This document shows positions 10,826-22,916 of a DNA stretch of 53,247 bases, one piece after another. Made by a program: the position numbers and the translations under genes. Positions within the stretch are counted from its first letter, which is position 1; the number at the start of each line of letters is the position of its first letter. This DNA comes from Pelomyxa schiedti. Its lineage: Eukaryota > Evosea > Pelobiontida > Pelomyxidae. The notes beneath the pieces are model-generated. The model had not been told where the DNA came from and searched no databases. It worked only from the letters and a program-made list of their open reading frames with translations. The stretch lies in the NCBI GenBank assembly GCA_020536535.1, contig JAHLWZ010000902.1, forward strand, positions 1 through 53,247, written 5' to 3'.

Positions 10826-12992
10826 ATGAGGGCGTCGACGGCACTTATCAGTTTTGTAGTAGTTTTGTCCTGTTGCATCAGTGGCAGTTATGGGACCGCG
10901 TACTACGTCAACAGCAAGAGCGGCAGTGACAGCCAGGACGGGAAATCAGAGGCCAATGCCTGGGCCACATTGTCAAAGGTGCAGGACTTCATATGGAGCA
11001 GTGATAACTTCCAACCTGGTGATACATTGTATGTTTGAATTTGTTAACTATTTTTTTATTTTTTTTGTCTTCTTCACTAATACCCAACAAAAATGTATTT
11101 GCAGAAACCTAGCAAGGGGGAGTTCTTGGTCTCAAACTACTGGTGAGTCTCCCCTTTCAACTTCACCCGAGAGTGCTTATGTTGTAACATTCTTGTATAG
11201 CACTTTCGATGGAATGCAGTGGAACTTCTGCTAAAAGAATTGTGATCCAACCTTATGGAGATGCCTCAGCTGCAATGCCACTGATTAAGACCCCCAATCC
11301 AGATGGTGACTACCAAGCTGGGATTGTTCTAGCTGGTGATTACCTCACTATAACAGGTGGGCTGTCACGCAAATTTATATATTTTGTGACAAATACAAGG
11401 GATACATATCAGTGATGTAAGATGGGATGGCATTGTGGTGGACCACCATAGAGTTCATGCAATTGTTTCAAATTGTCTCTCGGACAACGTAGGTTAGCAC
11501 GTGCTCACGTGGATCCATTTTCTCAATTTCACACTCTCCGCCAGATTTTTGTGGGATTTCCCTCTACGGAGGCAATTCAACAATTGAAAACTCTGAAGTC
11601 ACAGATTGTGGATTGGGAATATGCATGGAGGGCTCTTTCAACTTGATCAAAAATAACTCACTCCATGACTTGAGAATGGTGTGTCTGAAGTATGTAACCT
11701 TTCATAGCTAAAGGCTACTAAGGCCGTGAATACCAATGATGGAGGGGAGGATGACTACGGTGCTGTGGGAATTAATGTACTTATTTCTCTTGATTTCGCT
11801 TTGTTTTGCTAACACTCAGATAGGTATTTTCTTCTTGGAATGAAATATCTTACAACACAATGGCCAGATGTGTGGCTCCCTCTTACGATTTTGGAGTTGA
11901 TGGCGGTGTTATAGAATTCTATGGCAACGTTTCTCACAATTGTACGAATCTTCAACAAGTCCCGCCAATCATATGAACTCAGATATCCACCATAATTGGG
12001 GTGAATATTGTGATGGATGGGTGGAAATTGGGGCTGCCACATCGGCGGACGTCTGCAGTGACAATACTTTTGCCTACAACGTGGGTATTATGAATGGAGA
12101 TATTGCGATGATTCATAACGGAGGCACTTTTGGACTGAAGGAAACATCGGTATCTACGAATCCTGTTCGGCAATCAGTAAAAACCGGGTTTTTTTTACCA
12201 ACAGGGGCTTTTGTACGAACATAACACATTCTATGAGGCTCACAAAGGAAGCTACCTGTAGTCATGTAACTCGTTTCATATTCGGAACTTAATCTCCTTC
12301 AGGTACAGCCTTATTTCTTGGGATGAAGATCATGCCTCCAATGTACTTACATTCAGAGACAATATCGCAGTTGTTGGTGATTATTGGTAAAAGAGACTTT
12401 TATTCTGTAACAATTCAACCCCAACATTCTGCAGGTACTTCCTGGACAATTCCCGGGACTGGACCATTGGCCACGACCATAACTTATTTCAACTCCTCAA
12501 TTCCTCCACAGAACTTGGGTTCTCTCTTGGAACTGGTAAGTCCTTTTAATTAAGATTTCTTCTCTCAACACTCTCAAGGAGATGCTCAGGTGACTGATGT
12601 TAAGTTTGTTGATCCCCCATCATCAGACTTCCACTTGCAAGATTCCTCACCAGCCGTTGATACTGCTTCCACACCTTCTGAGTATACCCAGGATTTTGAT
12701 GGCAATCCAGTCCCTTGCAATGACATCCCTGGTACCCCTCTCTATTCATACCTCAGTTCTAAAATTCCCTCATGCAGATAAGGGTGCCTATGAGTACTGT
12801 GAAAGTACCACTAGCACGAGTACAATTAGAAGCACAAGCACCAGCCGTTCACATTCCACATCAAACTCAAACTCCGAAACAGAAGAATCCTCACAACACA
12901 AATCGTCCCTCATTCAGTCTTCCTCAGCCTCTTGTGTCTGTGCACTTGGCTTGCCTTTCTCCTTGTTGTTTGTGCTCATACTTTGTCTCTAA
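10826..12992 (+). CDS. Secreted, probably GPI-anchored right-handed beta-helix protein
   Basis: At least eight short introns. The protein starts with a cleavable signal peptide (STALISFVVVLSCCISGSYG) at the ATG that follows an A/C-rich leader. It then opens like parallel beta-helix (pectate-lyase-fold) proteins: AYYVNSKSGSDSQDGKS, followed by SAKRIVIQPYGDAS, NSTIENSEVTDCGLGICMEG, IMNSDIHHNWGEYCDGWVE and the closing DKGAYEYCE. Such domains often bind or cleave polysaccharide, but I see no clear catalytic triad, so activity is not claimed. The tail is a Ser/Thr stalk and a terminal hydrophobic stretch (LPFSLLFVLILCL), which with the signal peptide suggests a GPI anchor at the cell surface. A type-I membrane anchor is the alternative. 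It ends 74 bases from the convergent gene on the other strand. Confidence 0.78.
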
Positions 12993-13066
12993 ACTCAATA
13001 TATACCAAAAAAAGGATCCTCTACAAAAAACCTTTGAGTTTCTCATACATTTACTAAAACAAAAGT

Positions 13067-14021
13067 TCACATTCTCAAAAAAGCACTCAGCTGCTCTTTG
13101 ATTGTGTCTTGTGACAACTTGTTTACTTCCTTATGGATGAAGGAGAAAAAGTGGTGCTTGATTCTACCATCGACTTTCTGAACAATGGGAGCATATTGTG
13201 GCTGTGAGGAGAAACCACTGGAAGCAAGCTTCAAGTACACCTGAAATCTGTGTTATGTTTTGCTATTCCCGTAGGAAGTGCTCATTACCTGCTTAAGAAC
13301 AGAACATAATGAAGAAACAACTTGGAAATAGTCTAGATCATTTGCAATCGGCTTCATTAAAGAAGTTCTTAGTTACCAAAATGAAAGGAAAGGATACAAA
13401 CCATGTAAATTCTCAGGTAGTCATACACTACTCTGTTTCCATACACATTTATTTTTGGTTTGATAACCCCACTGTCATCAGCGCTGGAGCGCATGGAAGT
13501 GGTATGGGCTTGAATAACCTTGATACCCTGCGTGATGTGTCAGTGCAAAGAGGGTGTACTGGCTGGTAAACTGAATTCGAGTTTTCGACCCAGTGGTCGT
13601 ATTCCTCCATCACCTGTGCCAGGGATGCAAGCTTCGGAGGAAGGATGGAGTTAATTGCAATTAAGGTCAGGGAGGGGATGTACAAAGGAATTCTCAGTGT
13701 GCCTGAGCAGGGGTGCGAGACTTAACCCAAGAACAAACCATTGGTGCAACCTTTTTTCAAAAGAGACAGTAATTGGTGAAAAAGTTGGCAGCAAAGAAAC
13801 ATACCAACCTTTTCTTTAAAGACGGGCTTGACAGAAATGCCTCCTTTTCCAACAGTGTCACATTTAGCCACAACAAAGTGCCATCGTGAACTTTGGTCAG
13901 ATAACCAATCGTCTCGTGCACACCGTATAACTGCAACAAAACACGAGTAAGCAACCACACTTCACCATAGCACAACGCGACCATATCATCTCAGCGCACG
14001 TATGCGTACCGCTTCTTGCAT
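13067..14021 (-). CDS. Unidentified multi-exon protein, possibly helical
   Basis: Minus-strand exons can be chained: a 4-codon start MQEA (ATG 14021), a 102-nt intron-exon step to LYGVHETIGYLTKVHDGTLL, a later exon with LPPKLASLAQVMEEYDHWVE, then INVYGNRVVYDYLRIYM, then IANDLDYFQVVSSLCSVLKQ and a C-terminal helix ending KEQLSAFLRM at stop 13067. The segment around IANDLDYF has a faint likeness to a stretch in VPS50/VPS54-type tethering proteins, too weak for a name. The middle joins (13560-13800) are uncertain. The gene is convergent with the beta-helix gene and divergent from the NYN gene, whose start lies only 150 bases away. Confidence 0.45.
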
Positions 14022-14171
14022 TACACTGAATTAATGATGAATGAGAAAGAAGATCTCCCGAAGAGTTAAAACGTGAATTTAGGCAGGATGACACACCGAA
14101 TTGGTGTTGGTGCTGAGGTGGCGTTCTCAGCTCCCCAGACGAAAACAAAAGAAGATCTCAAACTGGAAGTG

Positions 14172-16560
14172 ATGCCGGCGAAAACACGGGGAAGAAGAAA
14201 TCAACATAAAAATAACCTACACGCTAGCGGTGGCCGGAACGAAAGCAAACACGTAGCCCGAGGTAAAGAGTTTGAATGAATGTTACGCAGGTATGCAGTT
14301 GTCGTCAAGATCTGTGTTGGGTAACGTTTTTTTTTCCCTTTTCCCACCAGATGTGACAAAAATCGAGCTCTCGGGTCTGTGCCATTGGAAGTGTGTAAAA
14401 CAGTTTCTTTCTTCTTTTTTCCTTACGTTTTGAAAGGTTGACCTTCAAACGGCCGTTTTTTCTCCAGCGACTACCTTTGTTAAGGGGGAAACTGTGATGG
14501 TCCCTCGGTCTCAGGGTGGCTTTTCTTATGGCGTCGTTGATTCCTGCAAGGTCTTCGACCGCTGTTTCCTTTTCTCTTCTGTACGCCACACATCACAGAG
14601 GTAAATTTCTTTTTTTTCTGCCGCTTTTTCTTAATGTTTCACTTAGATACCGCGTTGCCTACCCCAATCAGCAGGCTGCTGTGCAGTTCAAAGACTTACC
14701 CAATTTCTGCATTGGTAAACTTCTTTCCGATAGTCCAGTTCCAGCATCATCTTGTGAAGACACTGAGTATCACCCTCGTATTGCATCCTGTACTAACGGG
14801 AAAAAAAGGACTGAAAGATCCCCTGGTTGCTCAGTAAACATTGGAGACTTGCATAAAGTTGTTTTTCTTCCCCGAAGTGGAATTGAACCTGGGTGTTTGG
14901 TTATTGTTCCCCGATCTAGGGGAGGGTTCACATATGGCCGTGTTGTATCTGAGCACCAAACTTTATGTAGAGAAGAGCCCTCTTGCCCTCATACTGTAAT
15001 GGGGTATGCATGCCTTCAATAATAAAAACAGGTTCCCTTATTTTTTCAAATAGAGCTCGTGTTTTACTATCACCACCCAATACCAATAATCCCGTACGAA
15101 AGGACTTACCACTGTGCAGCATTGGGGTTATACCCTTGGATCATGAATTAGATCATGTTACGCAAACCACAAAATACTGCTCGCCTCATTTACCAACTGC
15201 TACAATACCCACTGGCAATAGCACAAGCCCTCCTAATAGTGACGGAACATCCCCAAGCAGTAGCTCTAGTCCCAGTCCAAGTTCACAGAGTGGCCCTGCC
15301 AGCAACCCTTCGAACTCCCCTCAATTTACTGCATCTGATAAGCTGCATTTAATAGCCCAACCACCCATTGGGTTTCAACCTCATTCGCCCGTGACTTCGG
15401 CACGTGAAAGCCTTAGAAATGGAGTTCTTCACGTGCAACCTGGTGTGACTGATTCTAGTAAAGGTGGAGAAAGTGATGATAGTGAAGCTGATGATAGTGG
15501 TGAAGTGGTGCTAATAGGGGAAGAAGGGGAGGAAGTAGTTCTAAGCACAAGCCCAAATGACAGGAACAATTATCCAGAGGTACAACTTCTCACATGTGTC
15601 TAACCGTTTTTCACTTATAAAAACCAGACTGAGTACGCTGCGCATCAAAATTCTGTGATTGCAAATCCGACGGCTACATCGAGTACAGCAACAGAAGTTG
15701 CCTCGACAGGTGCCACGTACCCCGTAGAAAATCCAGTTAGACTTGCTCCTCTACCAGACCAATCCTCCACACGAGCTCAGGCACATGCACCTCAGTCCAA
15801 AAGTGCACCTGTGATTTCACTACCTGAAATCTCTCGGGCAAAAACTAAACCTTATATAGTACTGGATGGGCCCAACATTGCTTGTGTAAGATCCCTCCAG
15901 TTCTGCTTGAATCTAATCCATTGCACAGAAACACTCAAAGAAGTCAAATTTCTCTGCGGCTGGCCTCAAGATAGCAGTTGAGCATTTAAGCAAGGCAGGA
16001 TTTGAGCCTATTGCGTTTGTACCTGAACACTATGTCTCCAGAAAGCAGTCACATGTGGTGGATCCTTCCCACCAAGAAGCTGGTGTGGCAGTGCTAACTC
16101 TCAAAGATTTCATGGTTTCCATTTTCCCTCCAAAAATTCGCGTCTCCTGACCGGTTTTTCAGCCCGTCGTTGACGATACTGCAGTTCTGTCAAGGCTCAT
16201 ACATCAAAAGAAGGTGGTTTTGACTCCACCACAGGTGAAATTTCCGCTACCTTATATAAGCGATGGCCGTATTCCTTCCGGATGCTAAATCCTGAGCAGG
16301 ACCTTGACTCCAGTTACTTCATCAATTTTGCTCGGATGCACGACGCTTGTATAGTTACGAACAACAACTTCTCAGATTTCATTGCCAAGCAGGAAGGGTC
16401 CAACAAACAAATAACACAGGTTCCGACTAGATTTCAACACTAACTCCTTCCCCTCCTCTTTAACAAAGAACTTTTCTCACAGGAGTGGTTGGACAAGCAC
16501 TGTCTTCCTTTCAAGTTCAACAAAAACACATTCCAACTCCTCAGGAAGCCCAAACCGTAA
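14172..16560 (+). CDS. NYN-domain (ZC3H12-type) RNase-like protein with two PSP1-like repeats
   Basis: At least nine exons. The N-terminal half carries two copies of one module: VMVPRSQGGFSYGVV then YRVAYP...KDLPNFCIG, and VIVPRSRGGFTYGRVV then RVLLSP...KDLPLCSIG. These resemble the PSP1/RicT C-terminal module (VIVETxRGxEYGxV), which binds RNA-metabolism partners. A Ser/Pro-rich and acidic linker follows. The C-terminal NYN/PIN-like fold starts KPYIVLDGPNIAC and continues with LKIAVEHLSKAGFEPIAFVP, VVDDTAVLSRLIHQKKVV, FARMHDACIVTNNNFSDFI and LDKHCLPFKFNKNTF, the same order as in Regnase-type RNases. The first Asp (LDGPN) and the HDA aspartate are kept, but the usual SND aspartate reads Asn (TNNNFSD), so nuclease activity is uncertain. 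Stop at 16558-16560. The CCCH finger of ZC3H12 proteins is not seen. Confidence 0.72.
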
Positions 16561-16773
16561 ACAACAACCACAACACCTCCCCCAAGGCAAAAAAAAAAAA
16601 CCGAAATTCGCTTGTTTTGCTCTTTCGGGTAATAAGTAGATTTCGAGTCGGAGTAACAAGGCGCCAAGGCGTACATATGCCCAACACCCGATGAAGTAAG
16701 CGCCGCCCTGCGTAAAATTACGGAGCCTATTATGGGCTTTGAATGACCCGAGGAGAGGGCGGTTTGGTGTGAT

Positions 16774-18587
16774 ATGGGCGGCGGCCGCGGCGCTGGCTAC
16801 AGTGGCGTCGCCGAGCCCCCTTCAGATTTAGACGAGTGGTTGTGGCTAGGCACCGAGGAGTGGGTCATTTCGTCTGCTTCCGGGGCGAGAGTGGCTAAAG
16901 ACGCAGGGAGCCTGAGGCGGCTTAGCGTAGGAGCGATGGAGGTCATCAAGGCCGCCTCGGCTGTGGATTCGTGCAACATTGACGACTCCCTTTTGCTGGA
17001 CCTGTTGCTCGATCTGTTGCGAATTATGGGTCCGGAGACTACTGACTGGGACAACATAATGCCGTATTTGGAGACGATTCCTTTTGTATTCCTGGAGACT
17101 AGAATGGACAAATTCCAGGAGATATTCATTGGGCCCTACCCTCAGAAATGGAAGTGGTTCCTTTGCCGGTCTCTTGTGGAATTAGTGGCGGACAGGATTG
17201 GGACTGTGGCACCCAACACGCCCATTGGGCATTTTGAATGGTACCAGACTATAGACTCTATCAAAATACTTATGAACCTTTTAGGCAGCCTTGTGGAATG
17301 TGTCATAATGGGGTTGAACGTCTGTGCCCAAGGTACGTTGGTTCCGAATGTGGCAGAGCTCTATACGTCAGTCATGCATGCCAGTGTGGAACTGCCAAAA
17401 CTGACAACCGAGGCCACCTTGTCGGTTCTAGGTCATTTGTGTTCCATTTCTGCATCAAATCACTCAATCCTTCATGCACTCCTACATTGGGAGACTCTCA
17501 AGAATAACAAATAAGCAGTAGATATTACCCCGAGGTTACTGGAAACTATTCTACTCAAAATGCCTTGCTTTGGATGGTGGAATCAATTCAACCGGTTCAA
17601 CTTTGACATTGTTGAACCTGTTGTAGGTATTACACACGGTTTGGCAGAGGTCACTTAATCAACTCATTTGTCACCCCTCCGATTTGTGCAAGAAAACCTC
17701 AGTTCCAATGTTCCACAAGCCCAGGCATCGGCAGCCCTTTCCCCCATGGCACTTTCTTATACAGATTGTGTCATCTCTCAGGATTTAGCTGAAAAAGTTG
17801 AAGATGCAGGCCTCCGCTCATTTGGTTCTGCTATGTTTTCTGCACACAACGGTCTTAAGAAAACCGCTATTTCCCCCCTTACAACTGACATATTACCGAA
17901 AGTCCGGGGCATGGCACATAAGCCAGCATCCCTTGTGCCGGCAGTGAACGTACCTTGTTGTTCTTCTTTCCAACCCTACTAACTCCAATTTGCAGGTGTG
18001 GATGGCATGGCACACTGTGACTGTACCTGGCCTCCTTACCGCTTCCTCACTCCTGCAGTGCTCTGCTGGGCAGGAGCAGGTGCAGTGAGCCATGCACATG
18101 GTTTTTTCAGTGGTTTCGATCTGATGGACAATGTTCTGTAAAATGAACGCAGTTTCACTTGGGGACGATATGGTCGTACCCCTCAGCCTAGCTTGAAGGC
18201 GCACGAGCAGAATTGCATGCGCCTGTTCTACTGAAACGGGTGCCAATCCAAACCTGATACACAATCGTGGAGTGACACTCATTGAGAGCATTAACACTGA
18301 CGACAATTTTTCATCCATCCCTGGACATAGTAGTTGCTCTGAGGAGAGTGATGAACCTTCTGTGGTGCCACGGGGCTCAAATGTCACCTGAATTTGCCCG
18401 CACCGTTCCACAGCTGTCATACATGCAATTTCCAGCAATGTGGAATCCAGCTCCGCACACGTTCTTCTCCCGGAAGTTCAAGAACATCCTCCAAACGGTG
18501 TTGCTGTGCTGGTACCGTTACGCATTATCATTTTAGCAGGTTAATCCAGCCAAAGTGACAGCTTCACAACAGCAGGATCAACAATGA
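16774..18587 (+). CDS. Unidentified protein, probably all-helical
   Basis: Not recognised. A first exon of about 245 codons begins with a short Gly-rich start and then amphipathic helices (LLLDLLLDLLRIMGPETTDW, IKILMNLLGSLVECVIMGL, EATLSVLGHLCSI), suggesting a HEAT/ARM-like solenoid or a regulatory subunit. Downstream exons could include YTDCVISQDLAEKVEDAGLR, a Ser-rich stretch with IPGHSSCSEESDEP, and a last exon pair joined across the intron 18509-18540 to give GVAVLVNPAKVTASQQQ and TGA 18585-18587. The joins between 17520 and 18450 are speculative, and a 181-codon open frame runs antisense across 17893-18438. First exon GC-rich, as in several neighbours. Confidence 0.5.
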
Positions 18588-18947
18588 GAAGAAGCACAAG
18601 GTGCTGGTATTGAGAGTTGGCACATCATCGGCACTGTCTTTGCCCCTTCTTTTCTTGTCACCTTGCCACTTCTCACACTGAAATGAAAACGATGCTGCGA
18701 AATGGCCTTTGGTACCACCTTTTGTTCTTCAAAAAATAAGAACCAACATAAAAAGGTCATGGACCTTGGGACTGTAATTTCTTTGCAGAAGAAACTCACC
18801 CTCCCCTTGACTCCCAGGTCTCGCTCTGGTCAGTCATTTCCAAGTTCCCTTGTACAGCTGTTTTTTTGGGGTTTTTCTTTTCTTTTCCTGAGCTATCAAC
18901 ATTCCGTGCACCTGCTGTTTCGAATAAGGCCGTAGTTATTTATCTGA

Positions 18948-20035
18948 ATGGCATCGACGGCGGCACCGAGGACAACGGGGGGTGCCGCGACGCCGATGGA
19001 GACTATCAAGATGCTAATAATTGGAGAGACGGGTGTGGATCTACCTTCTTTCCCCCGTTAAGTTATCATTTTGTATATGTGGCTTCAATTTCCTAACTAA
19101 TGCAAGAGGGTGAGTGCTAACGTTAAATGTGGTTTCTAGGTGTTGGAAAGAGCTGTCTTCTTATGCAATTCGTTGACAATACTTTCACAACAAACTTCAT
19201 GTCTACTATTGGGTAGGTGCACCATCGATATCACGGTTATATATATATTCTTCTTTTCCTGACTTTAGCACCAGAATTGACTTCAAGATAAAAAATGTTG
19301 TGCTTGAAGGAAGAAAAGTGAAGCTTCAAATTTGGGTACAAAGACAGTTCATTCTTCATATTTTAACCTTGTAAAAGGATACTGCAGGACAAGAAAGGTA
19401 CGTTGATAATACTTCTAACTTGTAATAACCCTCTTGAATATAGATACAGAAACATTACAACAGCATAGTATGGCCATGTTGCACCCTTCTTTGTTTTTAA
19501 TGCACACCACAGCTTCCGTGGAGCTATGGGGGTATTGCTAGTATTCGATGTTACGGATGAAAGTTCCTTTGCCAGTTTTTCCCCTTCATTGTAACGAATG
19601 ATTAATTAATTCATTCAAGATATTACTTCATGGATGTCAAGCATCAAGGAGCATGCACCTCCTAACGTAAAAGTGGCATTGATTGGAAACAAATGTGATA
19701 TCACTGGATCCCGGGTAGGACTTTATCATTTAGTGTATTCTAAGACTAATTTTTGACCAGGTCGTAACAACTGAGAGAGGAAAAGCTCTGGCGAATCAAT
19801 ATAGTATCCCATTTTATGAAGTTTCCCGATCCCCATACAGGCTAGTTCTAATGTTAACCAGACGTCAGCAAAGGATGCCACCAATGTAAATGACGCATTT
19901 GTTTCCCTGGCAAAAGAAATTGCTGTCAACCTATTTACATCAGCTCCTGCCCCTCCCAAAGATGTCGTTGACATCACCAAGCCACCTCCAACACCCACAG
20001 AGACAGGAAGCAGCAGCAAACCCTGCTGCTCATAA
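18948..20035 (+). CDS. Rab-family small GTPase (Rab8/Rab1-like)
   Basis: Eight or more small exons rebuild a complete Rab: P-loop GETGVGKSCLL (across intron 19033-19139), switch I STIGIDFKIKN, switch II WDTAGQERYRNITTAY, FRGAMGVLLVFDVTDESSF, guanine motif NKCDITGS, and FYETSAKDATNVNDAF. The C terminus is a Pro/Thr/Ser stretch ending KPCCS, a double-cysteine prenylation signal of CCX type. The TTAY(F/Y)RGAMG sequence is shared by the Rab1/8/10/13 group, which acts in secretory traffic. It would cycle between GDP and GTP and recruit tethers, possibly including the exocyst, a subunit of which is encoded 8-12 kb away. Two joins are decided by the family: the acceptor CACCAG before ATTGAC, and a 41-nt intron between FYE and TSAK. 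Confidence 0.93.
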
Positions 20036-21068
20036 TACAATAATAGCTCCAATTACACAACCCACTGTACATTACATGGGAGTTCAGTGGTGCAGGAATA
20101 GATCAAACCTCACCACGGCTCAGTAAAAACGAAAATACAAGAATACAAGTCCTGGTGGACACCTTTATTTTTTGGTCTTTCTCTCCCAACAAAGCTACTT
20201 GTGTGCACCTGAAATGTTCTATTTCAGCAGAGTAACTCAAGAAAACGAACATCACAGCCAGCCACAAAAAAAAGTTCTTCCAAGCCTGGGCTGCAAGTGA
20301 TTCCATTTCAAGTTCACACTGGCCTTCTCTCAAGTACACAATTATGCAATGAAGTTTCCTGTCCACCCATAACCAAAAAAAACCAACCTCTGGGAACCAG
20401 ATCGAAAAATTGGAATAAAGCAACATTGCAATTACATTTTTACGTAATTGGGAGTGTGTGTGACTCAGATCTGAGATGATGAAGAAGGAAAAAAAAGAAA
20501 CATAGTCATAATCGCAATCACCAAACGGCTGGGCCGCGTGATCCTAGGACCGGTGGACGTGGTGTGTTACGCCCAACCGGCAACCGGGGCGCCGGCCCAA
20601 TCGCAAACAAATGGTTGGCGCGATCATTGTACGGCAACGTACCCTTTTATAATGCGTTCCAATTCTTTTAGTGATGTGTTGGCGGTGCATGGCTGGTCCC
20701 CCCCAACTTCTCCACTATCTAATAGGAGTGCATAAAAAATTAAAAAAAAAAGACTTCATTATCTTCCCCTGTTTTTCCTTCGAGCGCAAAAGTGTTGTTT
20801 TTTTTCTTTACGAGGCCGAGAGCGGCTTGTAGCAAGCTCACAAAGTGCTTTTTCTTCTTACGAGCCGACAATGGCAAAAAAAAAAATATCTCTGTCAATT
20901 TCAACCCTTGTGGTGTTCGTTTTCCCGGAAGGGTAACACACCGAGACCAGATGTGACTTCGAGGAACAAACAGGCCTGATTGGTGGTAAAAATGCACGGG
21001 AACAAAACTTCCTCTTTAAGTGATACTACTTGCAGGTAGTATCTAGTTATACAACAAAACATAGTTAA
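20036..21068. other. Intergenic stretch
   Basis: This is the 3' flank of the Rab gene and the 3' flank of the minus-strand peroxiredoxin-like gene. A minus-strand frame at 20103-20426 contains a hydrophobic segment (WKNFFLWLAVMFVFLSYSA) that could be a small membrane protein. It has no supporting exon structure. The rest is A/T-run-rich with nothing recognisable. Confidence 0.35.
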
Positions 21069-22576
21069 TCATGGGTGCATCTTTTCTAGGTGTGCCACAA
21101 TATCTTCCACAGGGGCTCGTTTCTGGTGTTTAATGAGTGACTTTACCTTCCTTTCAAGAAATGACGGAGGTACCTTGAAATCTTCATTTAAGTAAGCCCA
21201 GGTGATTACTCCATTCGGTGGTGAGGCAATATAGACCGCTGGAATTGGTAACTCGACCGGCTGGTTGCACTCAGTATGGTACTGAAAGTGCAAATCGAAA
21301 CCGGCACGCGCATAGGCATCAATTAGTCCCGGGGTTAGTGTATATACAAGCCCAAATTGCTTCCCTGGGTAGGTTTACTTTTTGCCTAGTTGTAGAGTAG
21401 AATACCAACAACATTATCATAATCCGTCAAAACATCAAAAGCAAACGAAAAACCTCGCATTTCAACGCAGCCTTCTTCAATTTCTGGTGAAACCTAGGAG
21501 TTATGTTACGTGCTGTATTTGATATTTGAAATACCGAAAGGATGGTAGCATATTGCAGGATTTTGTTGCAGTTTTTTTCTAGGGTCAGCTGTGCTATGCA
21601 ACAGACGGGACACCAGTAACCTCTAAAAAAGTTTATAACTACCCAGTGCCCTTGACGGCACAAGTCCAAGGCGCACACATAGCGGCCACTCTGCATTAGA
21701 TAAGAAAAGCACAAGAAAAAAGGCTAAGACAAACTTGATTAGGAAGAGAAAAATCTGGTATTGTATGTCCAGTTTGGAGGGCAATACGACTACGAGGAAG
21801 AGGGCTTGCAGTGGGTCCCCCTCGTAGTACTTCCCTTATATCTTGTGATACACTTCTCTGGCTTAGGCATTCGCCTACAGAGCCTCTGACCTTTTGTGCC
21901 AGAACAAATTCCTCTTGCCATATTTCAGTAAGGATAGGAAGCCGTTGAACTTTTTGCCGCATATCCTGAAGAATAATATCCATTTTCTCTGCATGCGATA
22001 CTGCAGCAGGCAGCATCTTTTTTTTGTAACTTAGACATCCACTAAATGACAATTTAAAGAGGAAATGTCGGTACATACAAGGTAGGGGTTACGTGTAGTG
22101 TGTCCGGGTGTTGTTACAGTGATGATGGGTGGTACAAATCGACCCGTACTGCGGTGTGTGTTACGGGCAGAGCTGCTGTGTGCCGAGGTAGGTGTGAGCA
22201 AGCCCATTTCTCGGTAACTGCCGACTGGCTGTGTGTGACAGCTATTTGTGCTCCGATCTGGAGACATCGCCCGTGGGGTCCGTGACTGTTCGGGAGTAAA
22301 GCCGGGGTACTCGCACTCTGTTCCTCCGCCTCGGTCGCGTGGATGTTTCGGGGTAACCAATAAACCAGTGTCATCTTCGCAACAAACGATCTGGACTTCG
22401 CTCTCTTCGCCGTAGCAGTCATCGTCATCGTCGTCGTCCAATACGTTTTTGCGTCGTCTGTGAGATCCAGATCTCCTCCGACGGAACTTGACCGAGTCGA
22501 TAGAGGAAAGGTCGGATTGCGAAGATCTCGGAGAAAGGGCCGTAGATGTACGGCTGCACGTCGCACCGCATCCCAT
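21069..22576 (-). CDS. Peroxiredoxin-like (AhpC/TSA) protein with predicted N-myristoylation
   Basis: Five exons. I choose the ATG at 22576 rather than the in-frame one at 22642 because it gives MGCGATCS, a strong N-myristoylation/palmitoylation start (Gly2, Cys3, Thr6). The next 160 residues are disordered, Arg/Ser-rich with an Asp run. A helix (HAEKMDIILQDMRQKVQ) then leads into a thioredoxin fold: GHTIPDFSLPN, VVINFFRGYWCPVCCIAQL (CxxC redox pair), EIEEGCVEMRGFSFAFDVL, GKQFGLVYTL, and the cis-Pro region VELPIPAVYIA. Order and spacing match the peroxiredoxin-like family of bacteria and protists. It probably reduces peroxides at a membrane. Exon 1 is 22576-22079 and exon 2 begins at 22016. 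Stop at 21069-21071. Confidence 0.82.
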
Positions 22577-22916
22577 TGTAATTTCGCTTCGCCGGTTGTC
22601 GGTGTATTTTTTCTTATGTGGTTGTTTTGGTTCTTTTGACAAGGTAGTCCACTAACACCCCTGTGTCGCGCAGTGGGTGTCTTTTTTCGCTGCTCTTTAT
22701 TAAAATTTCGTTTCTTCGGATTGATTTGATTTCGGGGCATGCCAACAATGACACCGAAATCAGAGTTGGCAACACATGATCATGTGAGGTCTTGACTCAG
22801 CACGGAAGTGGAGTACGCTTAGCATAATTATCTCACTCGCCGTGTTGGGATAAAAGGACTGTCGGTTCCGAATTCTGATTGATCACCACCCAACAGATAA
22901 ATTACTATCGCCGTTC

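Noticed and set aside
19200-19285. A two-residue insertion (TR) in Rab switch I
   Set aside because: It arises only if the first AG (TTTAG) is used; the next acceptor CACCAG restores the standard TIGIDFK.
22114-22740. Minus-strand frame of 208 codons overlapping the peroxiredoxin-like first exon
   Set aside because: A different frame of the same strand; it does not connect to the thioredoxin exons, whereas the MGCGATCS frame does.
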